Assembly: GCA_900542495.1 (NCBI GenBank)
Contig: UQNW01000002.1
Coordinates: 124,001-188,000 of the forward strand
From: an uncultured Roseburia sp.
GTDB lineage: Bacteria > Bacillota > Clostridia > Lachnospirales > Lachnospiraceae
Reading direction: 5' to 3'
DNA length: 64,000 nucleotides
The first letter of the stretch is position 1, and each line of letters starts with the position of its first letter. Under the pieces are notes generated by a model. The model was not told where the DNA came from, ran no database searches, and worked only from the letters and a program-made list of their open reading frames with translations. The translations under genes and the position numbers were made by a program. This document shows, in pieces, positions 8,435 through 16,726 of the stretch.

Positions 8435-8964
8435 TCCCTCATTGCCAAATCTTTTTGCATCGTATCAAGATACGGAACAAGCACACCTCTGCTCTTTGGA
8501 AGAAAAAATTCCGGTTCCAATTCTTCATAGCGGAAGCTTTTCCTGCCGCCCTCTTTCGCACGGTTCCAGAATTCCAATAATTTTACCAGACGCAGATAAT
8601 AAAATTCATCCCGCGCGGTATAGCTTAACAAAAAAAATGCAATGCCACCCTGCTTTTCAAAATTCTCCATAAAAACGACCTGATGTTCATGGATGTTCTG
8701 AAGCGGAAAGGTATCTGTGTTGCACTCTTTTGCGTCAAAGCAGACCGGGATTCCCTGCACGGCACCGATATAATCAACGGTACTTTTCTGGTCGAAATAG
8801 GCTAACGTGATGTGTCTCGTTTCTTTATCTATATTGATCGGAGTGATCGGGGTTGGTACTTTCTGAATCAGCGCCAGCCCGTTCTCTAAATATTTTTCAT
8901 TGGTGCGGTTGATAAATTCCTCTAAGGTGGAACCTCTTAATCCGCGTGAATTCCAGGTTGCCAT
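8431..8964 (-). CDS. recU: Holliday junction resolvase RecU
   Basis: 177 residues if started at the ATG at 8964, which has AAGGCAGG 9 bases upstream; an in-frame ATG ten codons earlier has none. RecU cuts four-way DNA junctions in Gram-positive bacteria and takes part in recombination repair and chromosome segregation. Visible features: the N-terminal 'NSRGLRGSTLEEFINRTN' block and the nuclease core 'STVDYIGAVQGIPVCFDAKEC', whose Asp and Glu-x-Lys type residues bind metal. In many Firmicutes recU is beside a penicillin-binding protein gene; here it stands alone between the his operon and a divergent metal regulator. Confidence 0.93.
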   Translation of the reverse strand: MATWNSRGLRGSTLEEFINRTNEKYLENGLALIQKVPTPITPINIDKETRHITLAYFDQKSTVDYIGAVQGIPVCFDAKECNTDTFPLQNIHEHQVVFMENFEKQGGIAFFLLSYTARDEFYYLRLVKLLEFWNRAKEGGRKSFRYEELEPEFFLPKSRGVLVPYLDTMQKDLAMRD

Positions 8965-8998
8965 TATTATTTCCTGCCTTATTTTTATATGCAATTTG

Positions 8999-9007
8999 AT
9001 TATACCA
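8999..9007 (-). promoter_or_regulatory. Extended -10 promoter of recU
   Basis: On the minus strand TGGTATAAT, an extended -10 element with a perfect TATAAT (8999-9004), lies about 35 bases before the recU start. No good -35 box is seen at 17 bp, as is usual for extended -10 promoters. Confidence 0.55.
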
Positions 9008-9054
9008 TAATATCCATACTAATAATAAATTTTTATGAAATATTCAAATCCAAT

Positions 9055-9093
9055 TTGTAAAAAAAGTGGTTGTATGTTATGATAATTTCATAC
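9055..9093 (+). promoter_or_regulatory. Promoter of the DtxR-type regulator with a possible autoregulatory operator
   Basis: TTGTAA (9055-9060) and TATGAT (9078-9083) are spaced by 17 bp. An inverted repeat GTATG-N12-CATAC at 9072-9093 covers the -10 box, a usual place for a repressor site. Binding by the downstream regulator is inference. Confidence 0.55.
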
Positions 9094-9148
9094 ATATTTA
9101 TCAATCATCACAGATTGACAAGTATAGATTCTTTTGGGAGGTATTTTT

Positions 9149-9520
9149 ATGGTAATGAATGAATCAGTTGAGAATTATCTCGAAACCATTCTTGTATTAA
9201 ATCATAGATTGGGAAATGTTCGTTCCATTGATATTGCAAATGAGATGAATTTTAAAAAACCCAGCGTCAGTGTCGCAATGAAAAATCTTCGGGAGAACGG
9301 ATTTATCACGGTAAGTCCGGAAGGATATATTCACCTTACTGAGTCCGGACGTGAAGTGGCTGAGAAGATTTATGAACGTCATACCACTCTTTCAAGCTGG
9401 CTTGTGATGCTCGGAGTTGATCCTCGTGTTGCTGCGGAGGATGCATGTAAGATCGAACATGATGTCAGTGCGGAAAGCTTTGAAGCAATTAAGCGCCATA
9501 TTAACAGTGTTTCAAAATAA
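9149..9520 (+). CDS. DtxR/IdeR-family metal-dependent transcriptional repressor, short form
   Basis: A 123-aa protein with the N-terminal winged helix ('RSIDIANEMNFKKPSVSVAMKNLRENGFI', residues about 25-55) and the metal and dimerisation domain. It has no C-terminal SH3-like domain. By alignment from memory with MntR and DtxR, the ligands include Glu near residue 11, His in 'YERHTTL', and Cys, Glu and His in 'DACKIEH'. The Cys at the first position of that last motif is DtxR/IdeR-like, while MntR has Glu there, so iron rather than manganese may be the signal. Start chosen at the ATG with GGGAGG seven bases upstream. It stands alone: divergent from recU and followed by a terminator. Confidence 0.88.
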   Translation: MVMNESVENYLETILVLNHRLGNVRSIDIANEMNFKKPSVSVAMKNLRENGFITVSPEGYIHLTESGREVAEKIYERHTTLSSWLVMLGVDPRVAAEDACKIEHDVSAESFEAIKRHINSVSK

Positions 9521-9535
9521 TACGATTTGCCAGAC

Positions 9536-9567
9536 AGTCCTTCTGAGGTTATTCAGGAGGACTTTTT
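9536..9567 (+). terminator. Rho-independent terminator of the DtxR-type gene
   Basis: AGTCCTTCTGA pairs with TTCAGGAGGACT (one mismatch or bulge), followed at once by five T residues. It lies 16 bp after the stop codon. Confidence 0.85.
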
Positions 9568-9702
9568 GCGTTCCGGGATAAAACAGAGCTCTTTCGTTTC
9601 TACTCAGGAACAAAGCTACACTTTCGGATATTCTTTTTCTTGCATTAATAAAACATCCCAAATTACCGATATATCCTATAAATCATCGGGGAGGATTTTT
9701 AT

Positions 9703-10308
9703 ATGCAAATTACTCTGAATCAACTGACAGGAAAAACAATCTTTTCTTCACAGGCAAAAAACACTTCATCTGACAACACCGGAATTTTACAATATATGGA
9801 GGCAGTCACAAAAAACACCAATGATGCAGCCGCCGAGGAAAAAAAGCAGCAGAAATTACAGCATATTATGAATAAATTAAAGCATGGGAAAAAACTGACG
9901 GCACAGGAAATGGATTTTTTGAAGATGAATTACCCGGATGCCTATCAGCGTGCGCTCCGTGTTCAGAAAATGGCTGAAATGTTAGAAAACCAGTTAAAAC
10001 ATGCAAAGTCCAAGCAGGAAGCAAACGGATATATTGCCGCGGCTATCGGCGGTGTTTCTGATGATGATCCGGACAAAGAATATTTAGTTGCTGCCTATAA
10101 TGAGATTTCCAAGGAATTTCATCATTCTTCCGCTTATCACAGGCTCCCGGATACGATAGAGGATGCAAAGAAACAGCGCAAAAGTTCCGGCGATAACGGA
10201 TTTGAACGGAATACAGAGGACGAAAACGATTCCAATGAGGATCTGATGCAGTGGACGCCACTTCAGGAAATCATTGATGCAGCTCCAACTTTAGAATTAA
10301 AAGGCTGA
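9703..10308 (+). CDS. Hypothetical hydrophilic protein, unknown family
   Basis: 201 residues started at an ATG with GGGGAGG eight bases upstream, so translation is well supported. There is no signal peptide or membrane segment. The N-terminus (MQITLNQLTGKTIFSSQAKN) is polar. Residues about 45-125 are Lys, Glu, Gln and Ala rich and likely helical ('MNKLKHGKKLTAQEMDFLKMNYPDAYQRALRVQKM'). The last 50 residues are acidic and probably disordered, ending 'IDAAPTLELKG'. The pattern recalls small cytoplasmic Lachnospiraceae proteins of unknown role. It is flanked by terminators on both sides and is therefore monocistronic. I do not assign a function. Confidence 0.7.
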   Translation: MQITLNQLTGKTIFSSQAKNTSSDNTGILQYMEAVTKNTNDAAAEEKKQQKLQHIMNKLKHGKKLTAQEMDFLKMNYPDAYQRALRVQKMAEMLENQLKHAKSKQEANGYIAAAIGGVSDDDPDKEYLVAAYNEISKEFHHSSAYHRLPDTIEDAKKQRKSSGDNGFERNTEDENDSNEDLMQWTPLQEIIDAAPTLELKG

Positions 10309-10335
10309 TGTCCGGCAAATCACCGAAACATCAGC
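10304..10335. terminator. Bidirectional terminator between convergent genes
   Basis: GCTGATGT (10304-10311) pairs with ACATCAGC (10328-10335), with CCGG/CGG able to extend it inside the loop. It includes the stop codon of the plus-strand gene. On the minus strand it is followed by CTTTTAA, so it better serves the pseudouridine synthase gene. Confidence 0.6.
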
Positions 10336-10341
10336 TTAACA

Positions 10342-11325
10342 TTAACAGAAACCTGTCTGTATATAGTCCCACGCGTCTTCAAATTCCCTGCCGGAAGGCG
10401 CGATCACTTCTCTTTTGTCCTCAAATACAATGCGGTATGCATGAAGCAGTTGAGAACGAACATGAACCTCTTTACGGAAACGTTCATTTGTTTTTAAATC
10501 ACCGTATTTTCCGTCACCGACGATTGGATGCCCAATGGAAGAAAGGTGCGCACGGATCTGGTGGGAACGTCCGGTGATCAGATGAACCTCTAATTCTGTA
10601 AATCCATTTGCAACCGCAACCGGGCGGTACTCTGTCTCAATCGGAAGATAATCTGCTTTCTGTTCCGGACGGATATGGGAAACAACAGTTACTTTGTTTT
10701 TCTGTTCGTCTTTGGAAAGATAACCTTTCAAATGTGTTCTCTCACGCAGTTCTCCTTTTACAATACAACGGTAATACTTCTGAACAGTACGTGTCTTAAG
10801 AGCCGTTGACATGGTCTGAAGTCCCTTTAGCGTCTTTCCTGCGATCAGAAGACCTGAGGTGTTACGGTCTAAACGGTTACAGATCGAAGGTTTAAAGGTT
10901 TTTAACTGTTCCTCACGGAGCGTTCCCTTCTGGATCAGATAAGAAAGAATATACTCATTTGCAGAAATATCTTCCGGGACTGCCTTCTGGGATAACATGC
11001 CGGAAGGTTTATTGATGATGATCACGTCAGCATCTTCATAAACGACCTGAAGTCTGCTTGAATCAATTGACTTTAACTTCAGGTACTCTGAATTTGCCTG
11101 AACATTACTCGAAAATTTGTCAAAGGTCTCGTCTGACAAAAATAATTTAACAAGATCGCCTGTGTTTAATTTTTCGGTTCCGTCTGCCTTATGATCATTT
11201 AAAGTTATATTTTTCTTGCGCAGCATCTTGTATACAAAACTGCCGGATGCATTGCTCAATAATTTTTTTAAATATTTGTCAAAACGCTGCCCGGATTCAT
11301 TCGGACTGATTGTAAACTGTTTCAT
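10342..11325 (-). CDS. RluA-family 23S rRNA/tRNA pseudouridine synthase
   Basis: 327 residues with an N-terminal S4 RNA-binding domain (residues 1-70, 'GQRFDKYLKKLLSNASGSFVYKMLRKKNITLND') and the pseudouridine synthase core. The catalytic motif is 'ICNRLDRNTSGLLIAGKT', where the Asp attacks the uracil ring. 'HLITGRSHQIRAHLSSIGHPIVGDGKYG' is the second family signature. It is nearest the RluC/RluD branch, but the exact target uridines cannot be set from sequence alone. It lies 17 bp downstream of ygiQ on the same strand and is probably co-transcribed with it. Confidence 0.93.
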   Translation of the reverse strand: MKQFTISPNESGQRFDKYLKKLLSNASGSFVYKMLRKKNITLNDHKADGTEKLNTGDLVKLFLSDETFDKFSSNVQANSEYLKLKSIDSSRLQVVYEDADVIIINKPSGMLSQKAVPEDISANEYILSYLIQKGTLREEQLKTFKPSICNRLDRNTSGLLIAGKTLKGLQTMSTALKTRTVQKYYRCIVKGELRERTHLKGYLSKDEQKNKVTVVSHIRPEQKADYLPIETEYRPVAVANGFTELEVHLITGRSHQIRAHLSSIGHPIVGDGKYGDLKTNERFRKEVHVRSQLLHAYRIVFEDKREVIAPSGREFEDAWDYIQTGFC

Positions 11326-11342
11326 AAACTGAATGCTCTTTC

Positions 11343-13367
11343 TTAAGAATGTTTTCTTACACTTTTATTTGCGCTGCTACTGTTTTTTCTGCCGGATGTT
11401 CCGGTTTTGGCCGTGGTTTTGCCGGAAGCCTTTTTATTATGCACATTCCGGATTGTTTTCTTCTTTCCCGGCTTTTGCTCGTTCTTACGATTCTCGCTGC
11501 CTGATCTTCCGTCAAAATATCTGCCTGAGCCACTTCCGTTCTTGCGCTCGCCGTGATTTTTATATTCGCCCTGCCGTGGACGGATCAGGCATTTCTTATC
11601 AAACCCGATGAGGTCTGTTCTTCCGGCTTTCACAAGTGCCTCATAGACGAGATCGTAATTTTTCGGATTGCGGTACTGGATAAGTGCACGCTGCATTGCT
11701 TTCTCATGAGGGTTGATTGCAACATAAATCGGCTGCATGTTTCTAGGGTCAACTCCGGTATAATACATACAGGTAGAGATCGTCGAAGGTGTCGGATAAA
11801 AATCCTGTACCTGCTCCGGCATATAGCCAAGATCCCTTAAAAACTCTGCAAGTTCAACTGCCTCTTTTAAAGTGGAACCCGGGTGTGAGGACATCAGATA
11901 CGGAACAAGATACTGCTTCTTTCCAATCTTTTCGTTCATGTCCTTGTAAGCTTTTACAAAGCGGTTGTAAACATCCACACTCGGTTTTCCCATTTTTTCT
12001 AAAACAGCATCCGAGATGTGTTCCGGAGCAACCTTTAACTGTCCGCTGACGTGATGTTCGCATAATTCGCGTAAAAATGTGCGGTCATTATCATAAATCA
12101 GATAGTCAAACCGGATTCCGGAACGGATAAAAACTTTTTTCACATTCGGAAGTTCCCGGAGTTTTCGGAGTAATTTCAAATAGTCAGAATGATCGACTTT
12201 CAGATTCTGGCATGGTTTCGGGAAAAGGCACTGTTTGTGCGGACAGGCTCCCTTTGTCATCTGCTTGTCACATGCAGGCGCACGGAAATTGGCAGTCGGA
12301 CCGCCAACATCATGAATATATCCCTTAAAGTCCGGCTCCCAGATGATCTTATTTGCCTCTGCTAAAATAGACTCGTGGCTTCTGGTCTGAATGATTCTTC
12401 CCTGATGAAACGTCAAAGCACAGAAACTACAGCCACCGTAACAGCCGCGGTTGCTGATCAGAGAGAATTTTACTTCCTCGATTGCCGGAACGCCGCCTAA
12501 TTCCTTATAAGACGGATGATAATCTCTCATATAAGGAAGGGCGTATACAGAATCCATTTCAGACTGTGTCAGAGGTTTTGCCGGAGGATTCTGCACCACA
12601 AATAATTTTTCATCATAAGTCTCAAATAAGCGTTTTCCGGAAAAAGGATCGGTATTGCTGTACTGGATGTAAAAACTTTTTGCATATTCCAGCTTGTCCG
12701 CCTTTAACGCTTCAAAATGCGGCAGTTCGATCGCATCATAAATGCTCTCTCTGTCTCTGGTCTTGTAAACGGTTCCGTCAATAAATGTAATATCTTTGAT
12801 ATCAAGTCCGCTGTCTAAGGCGTCTGCGATCTCAACGATACTGTGCTCTCCCATTCCATAGGAAATCAGGTCAGCACCGGAATCTAACAGAATGGAACGC
12901 TTTAATTTATTTGACCAGTAATCATAATGTGCAAGACGTCTTAAACTCGCCTCGATTCCGCCGATGATGATCGGTTTGTGTTTGTAAGTCTGGCGGATCA
13001 GATTACAGTAAACGATTGTTGCGTAATCCGGTCTTTTTCCCATGACTCCACCTGGTGTAAAGGCGTCGGTCGTTCTGCGCTTCTTGGAAACAGAATAATG
13101 ATTGACCATAGAATCCATGTTTCCGGCAGAAACTAAAAATCCAAGACGCGGCTCACCTAACCGGTTAATGGATTCTTTGTCTTTCCAATCCGGCTGTGCG
13201 ATAATTCCTACTTTATATCCATGTGCCTCTAAAATACGTGAAATGATCGCATGTCCGAAGGACGGATGATCGACATAAGCATCTCCACAGATGTATACAA
13301 AATCAAGCTGTTCTATGCCAGCCTCTTTCATATCCTCTTTGCTGATTGGTAAAAATCCATGACTCAT
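11343..13367 (-). CDS. ygiQ: YgiQ-family radical SAM protein
   Basis: 674 residues, the usual size of YgiQ proteins. The N-terminal part carries 'DFVYICGDAYVDHPSFGHAIISRILEAHGYKVGIIAQPDW'-type family sequence. The radical SAM cluster motif CxxxCxxC is seen in 'NRGCYGGCSFCALTFHQGR'. A Cys-rich segment ('KGACPHKQCLFPKPC') follows. The last 70 residues are rich in Lys, Arg, Ser and Gly, with no clear fold; such tails are common in this family and may bind nucleic acid. Its reaction is not known. It starts at 13367 behind an AAAGG site and has a good promoter inside the end of the neighbouring rsuA-like gene. Confidence 0.93.
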   Translation of the reverse strand: MSHGFLPISKEDMKEAGIEQLDFVYICGDAYVDHPSFGHAIISRILEAHGYKVGIIAQPDWKDKESINRLGEPRLGFLVSAGNMDSMVNHYSVSKKRRTTDAFTPGGVMGKRPDYATIVYCNLIRQTYKHKPIIIGGIEASLRRLAHYDYWSNKLKRSILLDSGADLISYGMGEHSIVEIADALDSGLDIKDITFIDGTVYKTRDRESIYDAIELPHFEALKADKLEYAKSFYIQYSNTDPFSGKRLFETYDEKLFVVQNPPAKPLTQSEMDSVYALPYMRDYHPSYKELGGVPAIEEVKFSLISNRGCYGGCSFCALTFHQGRIIQTRSHESILAEANKIIWEPDFKGYIHDVGGPTANFRAPACDKQMTKGACPHKQCLFPKPCQNLKVDHSDYLKLLRKLRELPNVKKVFIRSGIRFDYLIYDNDRTFLRELCEHHVSGQLKVAPEHISDAVLEKMGKPSVDVYNRFVKAYKDMNEKIGKKQYLVPYLMSSHPGSTLKEAVELAEFLRDLGYMPEQVQDFYPTPSTISTCMYYTGVDPRNMQPIYVAINPHEKAMQRALIQYRNPKNYDLVYEALVKAGRTDLIGFDKKCLIRPRQGEYKNHGERKNGSGSGRYFDGRSGSENRKNEQKPGKKKTIRNVHNKKASGKTTAKTGTSGRKNSSSANKSVRKHS

Positions 13368-13423
13368 TTGTGCTTAACCTTTCTATCTAAAAACTTACTT
13401 TTCGCTAAATTGATAACTTATGT

Positions 13424-13452
13424 AGTATAACTTATTTGTTTGCGGTTTTCAA
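13424..13452 (-). promoter_or_regulatory. Promoter of ygiQ and the RluA-type gene
   Basis: On the minus strand TTGAAA (13447-13452) and TATACT (13424-13429) are separated by 17 bp. The -35 element lies inside the last codons of the rsuA-like gene. Confidence 0.7.
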
Positions 13453-14145
13453 TGCCGCAATCTCCTGCGCTGTTAACGGACGGTACTCTCCCGGTTTTAA
13501 ATCGTCCGGAAGCTGCAATGGTCCCATAGAAATACGTTTTAAATATAATACCTTTTTCCCAACGGCTTCAAACATCCGTTTGACCTGATGAAACTTGCCT
13601 TCCGTTATTGTCAACTCAATTTTCGATTGTAGTTTACTTTCTAAAACACGTAATTTGGCAGGTTTTGTCAGCTTTTCCTCTCCAATATCAACACCATTTT
13701 TAAAAAGGTTAACATCTTCTTCGGTAACCATTCCTTCGATCACGGCATAATAAGTTTTTGCCACATGCTTTGACGGGCTTAACAGATCGTGTGCCAATGC
13801 GCCGTCGTTTGTGATCAGAAGCAGCCCTTCCGTGTCAATGTCAAGTCTTCCGACCGGAAAAAGATCCGAGCGGACAGTGTCCGTCAGATAGTCCATGACT
13901 GTTTTATGGAGATTGTCCTCGGTTGCAGTCACACATCCTGCTGGTTTATGAAACAAATAGTATTCGTATTCGCAGTAAGCGATAACTTCTCCCTTATAGC
14001 AGATCTGATCGGTTTGTGGTTCGACTTTTGTTTCTGGTTTTGTGACAATTTCCCCGTTTACGGTAACCTGTTTTGTTTTCAAGAGTTTTTTTACTTCTGT
14101 GCGGGTGCCAAGCCCCATTTCTGTCAAAAATTTATCTAAGCGCAT
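13432..14145 (-). CDS. rsuA: RsuA-family pseudouridine synthase
   Basis: 237 residues. An N-terminal S4 domain ('MRLDKFLTEMGLGTRTEVKKLLKTKQVTVNG') is followed by the catalytic domain with 'FPVGRLDIDTEGLLLITNDGALAHDLLSP', in which the Asp of GRLDIDTEG is catalytic, and 'LTITEGKFHQVKRMFEAVGKKVLYLKRISMGP'. RsuA makes pseudouridine 516 in 16S rRNA; the related RluB, RluE and RluF act on 23S rRNA. The short form and the general sequence favour RsuA. It starts with a TAGG-type site directly upstream and lies between the peptidase gene and ygiQ, all on the minus strand. Confidence 0.92.
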   Translation of the reverse strand: MRLDKFLTEMGLGTRTEVKKLLKTKQVTVNGEIVTKPETKVEPQTDQICYKGEVIAYCEYEYYLFHKPAGCVTATEDNLHKTVMDYLTDTVRSDLFPVGRLDIDTEGLLLITNDGALAHDLLSPSKHVAKTYYAVIEGMVTEEDVNLFKNGVDIGEEKLTKPAKLRVLESKLQSKIELTITEGKFHQVKRMFEAVGKKVLYLKRISMGPLQLPDDLKPGEYRPLTAQEIAALKTANK

Positions 14146-14171
14146 CCTATATTCCTATATCTTTCTTATTA

Positions 14172-14222
14172 TTGTATCTATTCAGAGCCAAGGCAATTTT
14201 CATAATTTGCGAATGGGGTGCT
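14172..14222. repeat. Short second copy of the hisD-hisB repeat, inside the end of the M23 gene
   Basis: The first 44 bases match the left end of the 4932-5110 element with one substitution and a one-base deletion. The sequence then jumps to GCGAATGGGGTGCT, which matches the right end of that element, with about 130 internal bases missing and the final inverted end replaced. The minus strand of this copy encodes the last 14 or so codons and the TAG stop of the M23 peptidase. Confidence 0.75.
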
Positions 14223-15116
14223 ATTTAAATAACGAAGCAGTGGAAAAGGATTCACGCTGAACTCATTCCCGGATTCATCATTAAAGTATATGCCAAAATG
14301 CAGATGAACCGGAAAATTGCCTGTCGTGCCTTCTATATCACTGTATCCGGTATCGCCCATAAATCCGAGCAGTGTCCCGGCTTTTACTTCTTCTCCAATC
14401 TGAAAGTCCTTTGCATAGTCTGAAAGATGTGCATAATAAAAATAAACACCGTGTTCACTGCGGATTCCAATGCGGTAACCACCGAGGCGAAGCCAGCCGA
14501 TGTTCTCTACAAAACCGTCAGAGACACTGTAAACCGGATAAATACCACGTTCATTTAAGGATGCCATAATATCACAGCCCTCATGAAAGCGGTCGCCTCC
14601 AAATGTTCTGCTCTGCCTCCATGAATTTGTAAAATCCACGGTCGCTTCCGGCTGGTTTTCAATGGTTCCGACCGGAAAAAGAACTGCATCCGTCCACATA
14701 GCCTCAATTTTACTCTGGATCGACTCAAATTTTTCAGGCTGGTGTTCCTTAACAAAAGAAATATTCTGATCTAACAGCTCTGTATCCGTGCAGGTATGGT
14801 CGAGTGCAAAGTACATGGCAAGGTATTCACTAAACTTGGCAATATCAACATCATAAATGGCTTCCTTACTGGATTGGTTATCTATATCTGTCTGACCTTT
14901 TTTCTCCCGTGGATGATTTTCAGAGGCATATAAAAAGCCATTCAGCACATCTTCTTCTATTTCTTCATCCCGGAAATTCTCAAAGGCTGTCTCATATGGA
15001 AAACAATTTATCTTAAGCAGCTCACTGTCAATGTAAATTCCAAGATATACATTGATCAGAACGATCAGTATAAAAAGTAACAGATAACGAAGAAATTTCT
15101 GGTGCACCAAAATCAT
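14178..15116 (-). CDS. M23-family (LytM) peptidase, membrane anchored
   Basis: 312 residues. A single N-terminal membrane segment at about residues 9-28 (LRYLLLFILIVLINVYLGIY) would place the rest outside the cell. The middle is a helical linker. Residues about 180-300 are the M23 fold: 'FGGDRFHEGCDIMASLNERG' carries the first zinc His and Asp, 'YAHLSDYAKDFQIGEEVKAGTLLGFMGDTG' the middle, and 'HLHFGIYF' the catalytic HxH. M23 enzymes cut peptide cross-links in peptidoglycan. The C-terminal 14 or so residues (NSTPFANYENCLGSE) are encoded in a repeat copy, beyond the conserved domain, so activity should be kept. Start chosen at 15116; no strong ribosome binding site is visible. Confidence 0.88.
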   Translation of the reverse strand: MILVHQKFLRYLLLFILIVLINVYLGIYIDSELLKINCFPYETAFENFRDEEIEEDVLNGFLYASENHPREKKGQTDIDNQSSKEAIYDVDIAKFSEYLAMYFALDHTCTDTELLDQNISFVKEHQPEKFESIQSKIEAMWTDAVLFPVGTIENQPEATVDFTNSWRQSRTFGGDRFHEGCDIMASLNERGIYPVYSVSDGFVENIGWLRLGGYRIGIRSEHGVYFYYAHLSDYAKDFQIGEEVKAGTLLGFMGDTGYSDIEGTTGNFPVHLHFGIYFNDESGNEFSVNPFPLLRYLNSTPFANYENCLGSE

Positions 15117-15196
15117 ATCCCCACTATTTCATAATAAATGTCACGGAAGTTACAAATAAATTACATTTTTTGTAATTCAAAACAATATATTTTACT

Positions 15197-16114
15197 ATGA
15201 AAAAGAAACTTATATGCTTTGCAATTCTTATTTTAACAGGATACATCCTGCTTTATCCGGCAGACGCTGTGAGTGCATCCAGAAATGGACTTGTGCTCTG
15301 GTATGAAAAAATACTCCCTACCCTTCTGCCTTTTGCGATTATTTCCAACGTCCTGATCCATTCAGGCTACATGGATGCACTGACAAAACGTTTTGAAAAG
15401 ATCTTCCGTCTGTTTCTGCCAATCAGCGGAGAGGGGATTTTTATCCTGTGCACCGGATTTTTATTCGGGTTTCCTATGGGAAGCAAAAACTGCGCCGAAC
15501 TTTTAAAAGCAGATAAAATCAATCCAAAAGAAGCAGAAATCCTATTTTATACCACCAATAATATCAGTCCGGTGTTTATCGGAAGTTATATCCTGTTGCA
15601 GCAGTTACAGCTATCCGGTATGTTTGGAATCAGCCTTCTGATCTTATATGGCCCGGCACTGTTTCTTTGCATAATTCTCTTTCCAAAAGAGCATGTAAAA
15701 AATGGGCATGAAAAATCGGCATCCAGATCACAAATGAACTTTAAGATCATAGATGCCGCCATTATGAACGGTTTTGAAACACTCATCAGGATTGGCGGAT
15801 ATATTATGCTTTTTTCCATTTTGATCTCAATCGTGGAAAATCTGCCAATTCCAAAGCCTGCAGCACTTTTGCTTGAAAACTGTCTGGAAATCACCAACGG
15901 AATCAACTGCCTTGCTGATACAGACTTAACTATCCGTATCAAATATATCGTGGCAATGACTTCCACAGCCTTTGGTGGATTCAGCGGTATCGCACAGACC
16001 TCTTCCATGATCAGAGGAACGGCTCTTTCCATGAAAAAATACTGTCTGATGAAACTGCTTCTCTCCTTATGTACCCTGATACTGTCCGTTTTTGTCAGTA
16101 TGTTATTATTTTAA
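15197..16114 (+). CDS. ylbJ: YlbJ-like integral membrane protein (nucleoside-recognition/Gate fold)
   Basis: 305 residues with about seven or eight hydrophobic segments. 'GLVLWYEKILPTLLPFAIISNVLI' and 'GFLFGFPMGSKNCAELL' are typical of the sporulation membrane protein YlbJ and the Gate domain family. In Bacillus subtilis the order is ylbH (rsmD), ylbI (coaD), ylbJ. Here rsmD and coaD lie just beyond, on the opposite strand, which supports the assignment. It is shorter than the roughly 400-aa Bacillus protein. No ribosome binding site precedes the ATG at 15197, and a TATATT at 15186-15191 sits close to it, so a leaderless transcript is possible. Its last nine bases overlap the end of the convergent coiled-coil gene. 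A sporulation role is inference. Confidence 0.72.
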   Translation: MKKKLICFAILILTGYILLYPADAVSASRNGLVLWYEKILPTLLPFAIISNVLIHSGYMDALTKRFEKIFRLFLPISGEGIFILCTGFLFGFPMGSKNCAELLKADKINPKEAEILFYTTNNISPVFIGSYILLQQLQLSGMFGISLLILYGPALFLCIILFPKEHVKNGHEKSASRSQMNFKIIDAAIMNGFETLIRIGGYIMLFSILISIVENLPIPKPAALLLENCLEITNGINCLADTDLTIRIKYIVAMTSTAFGGFSGIAQTSSMIRGTALSMKKYCLMKLLLSLCTLILSVFVSMLLF

Positions 16115-16714
16115 CATATCCGGAGAAATGTCAATCTTTGGCAGATTCTCGGTATTATCGGAAACGGTATCTTCTGCAGTTGGATTTAATTCTGCGCGGT
16201 TTGAAGATACAACATCATAAAATTCCTGCAAGGAGGACATATAATTGTCATGTCTTGCCTTTGCAGAATCCATTGCATGGGAAATCGAAGTCTCAAGATT
16301 TCTTAAAATGTCATCTGTGTACTGCATGGCACCCATACGGATATTATTTGCATCATTCGTTGCGTTGTCTAAAATCTCCTGTGCCTGCTTGGTTGCGATC
16401 ATAACGACTTCATTAGCCTGCGCATATGCCTGTTGCATGATCTGATGCTCACTTACAAGTTCATCTGTCTTCACCTGGGCTTTGGCGATGATCGCATCTG
16501 CTTTTGCCTGTGCATCTGCTAAAATTGCTTCCTTATTGCTGATAATCTTCTGATAACGTTTGATTTCTTCCGGTGTTTTGGAACGAAGTTCACTCAAAAG
16601 TTCTTCTAATTCGTCTTTGTTTACAATGATTTTTGAAGAAGATAATGCCTGATATTTACAGCCGTCAATATATTCTTCAATTTCTTCGATAATCTGTTCG
16701 ATTCTGCTTGCCAT
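16106..16714 (-). CDS. Coiled-coil protein, ATP synthase B/DivIVA-like, unknown function
   Basis: 202 residues, started at the ATG at 16714 with AAGGAGTG six bases upstream rather than at an ATG three codons earlier. Residues about 35-165 are a long heptad-type helix ('ILADAQAKADAIIAKAQVKTDELVSEHQIMQQAYAQANEVV' style, Ala, Gln and Glu rich). The ends are acidic. No membrane segment. It is the kind of protein automatically labelled ATPase or ATP synthase subunit B in Lachnospiraceae, but that label is not supported by context. It directly follows coaD (12 bp gap). A structural or cell-division role is possible but unproven. Confidence 0.8.
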   Translation of the reverse strand: MASRIEQIIEEIEEYIDGCKYQALSSSKIIVNKDELEELLSELRSKTPEEIKRYQKIISNKEAILADAQAKADAIIAKAQVKTDELVSEHQIMQQAYAQANEVVMIATKQAQEILDNATNDANNIRMGAMQYTDDILRNLETSISHAMDSAKARHDNYMSSLQEFYDVVSSNRAELNPTAEDTVSDNTENLPKIDISPDMLK

Positions 16715-16726
16715 TGGAAACACTCC

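Noticed and set aside
11343..11560. Lys/Ser/Gly-rich end of YgiQ as a separate gene or insertion
   Set aside because: Continuous frame with the radical SAM protein; such tails are usual in this family.
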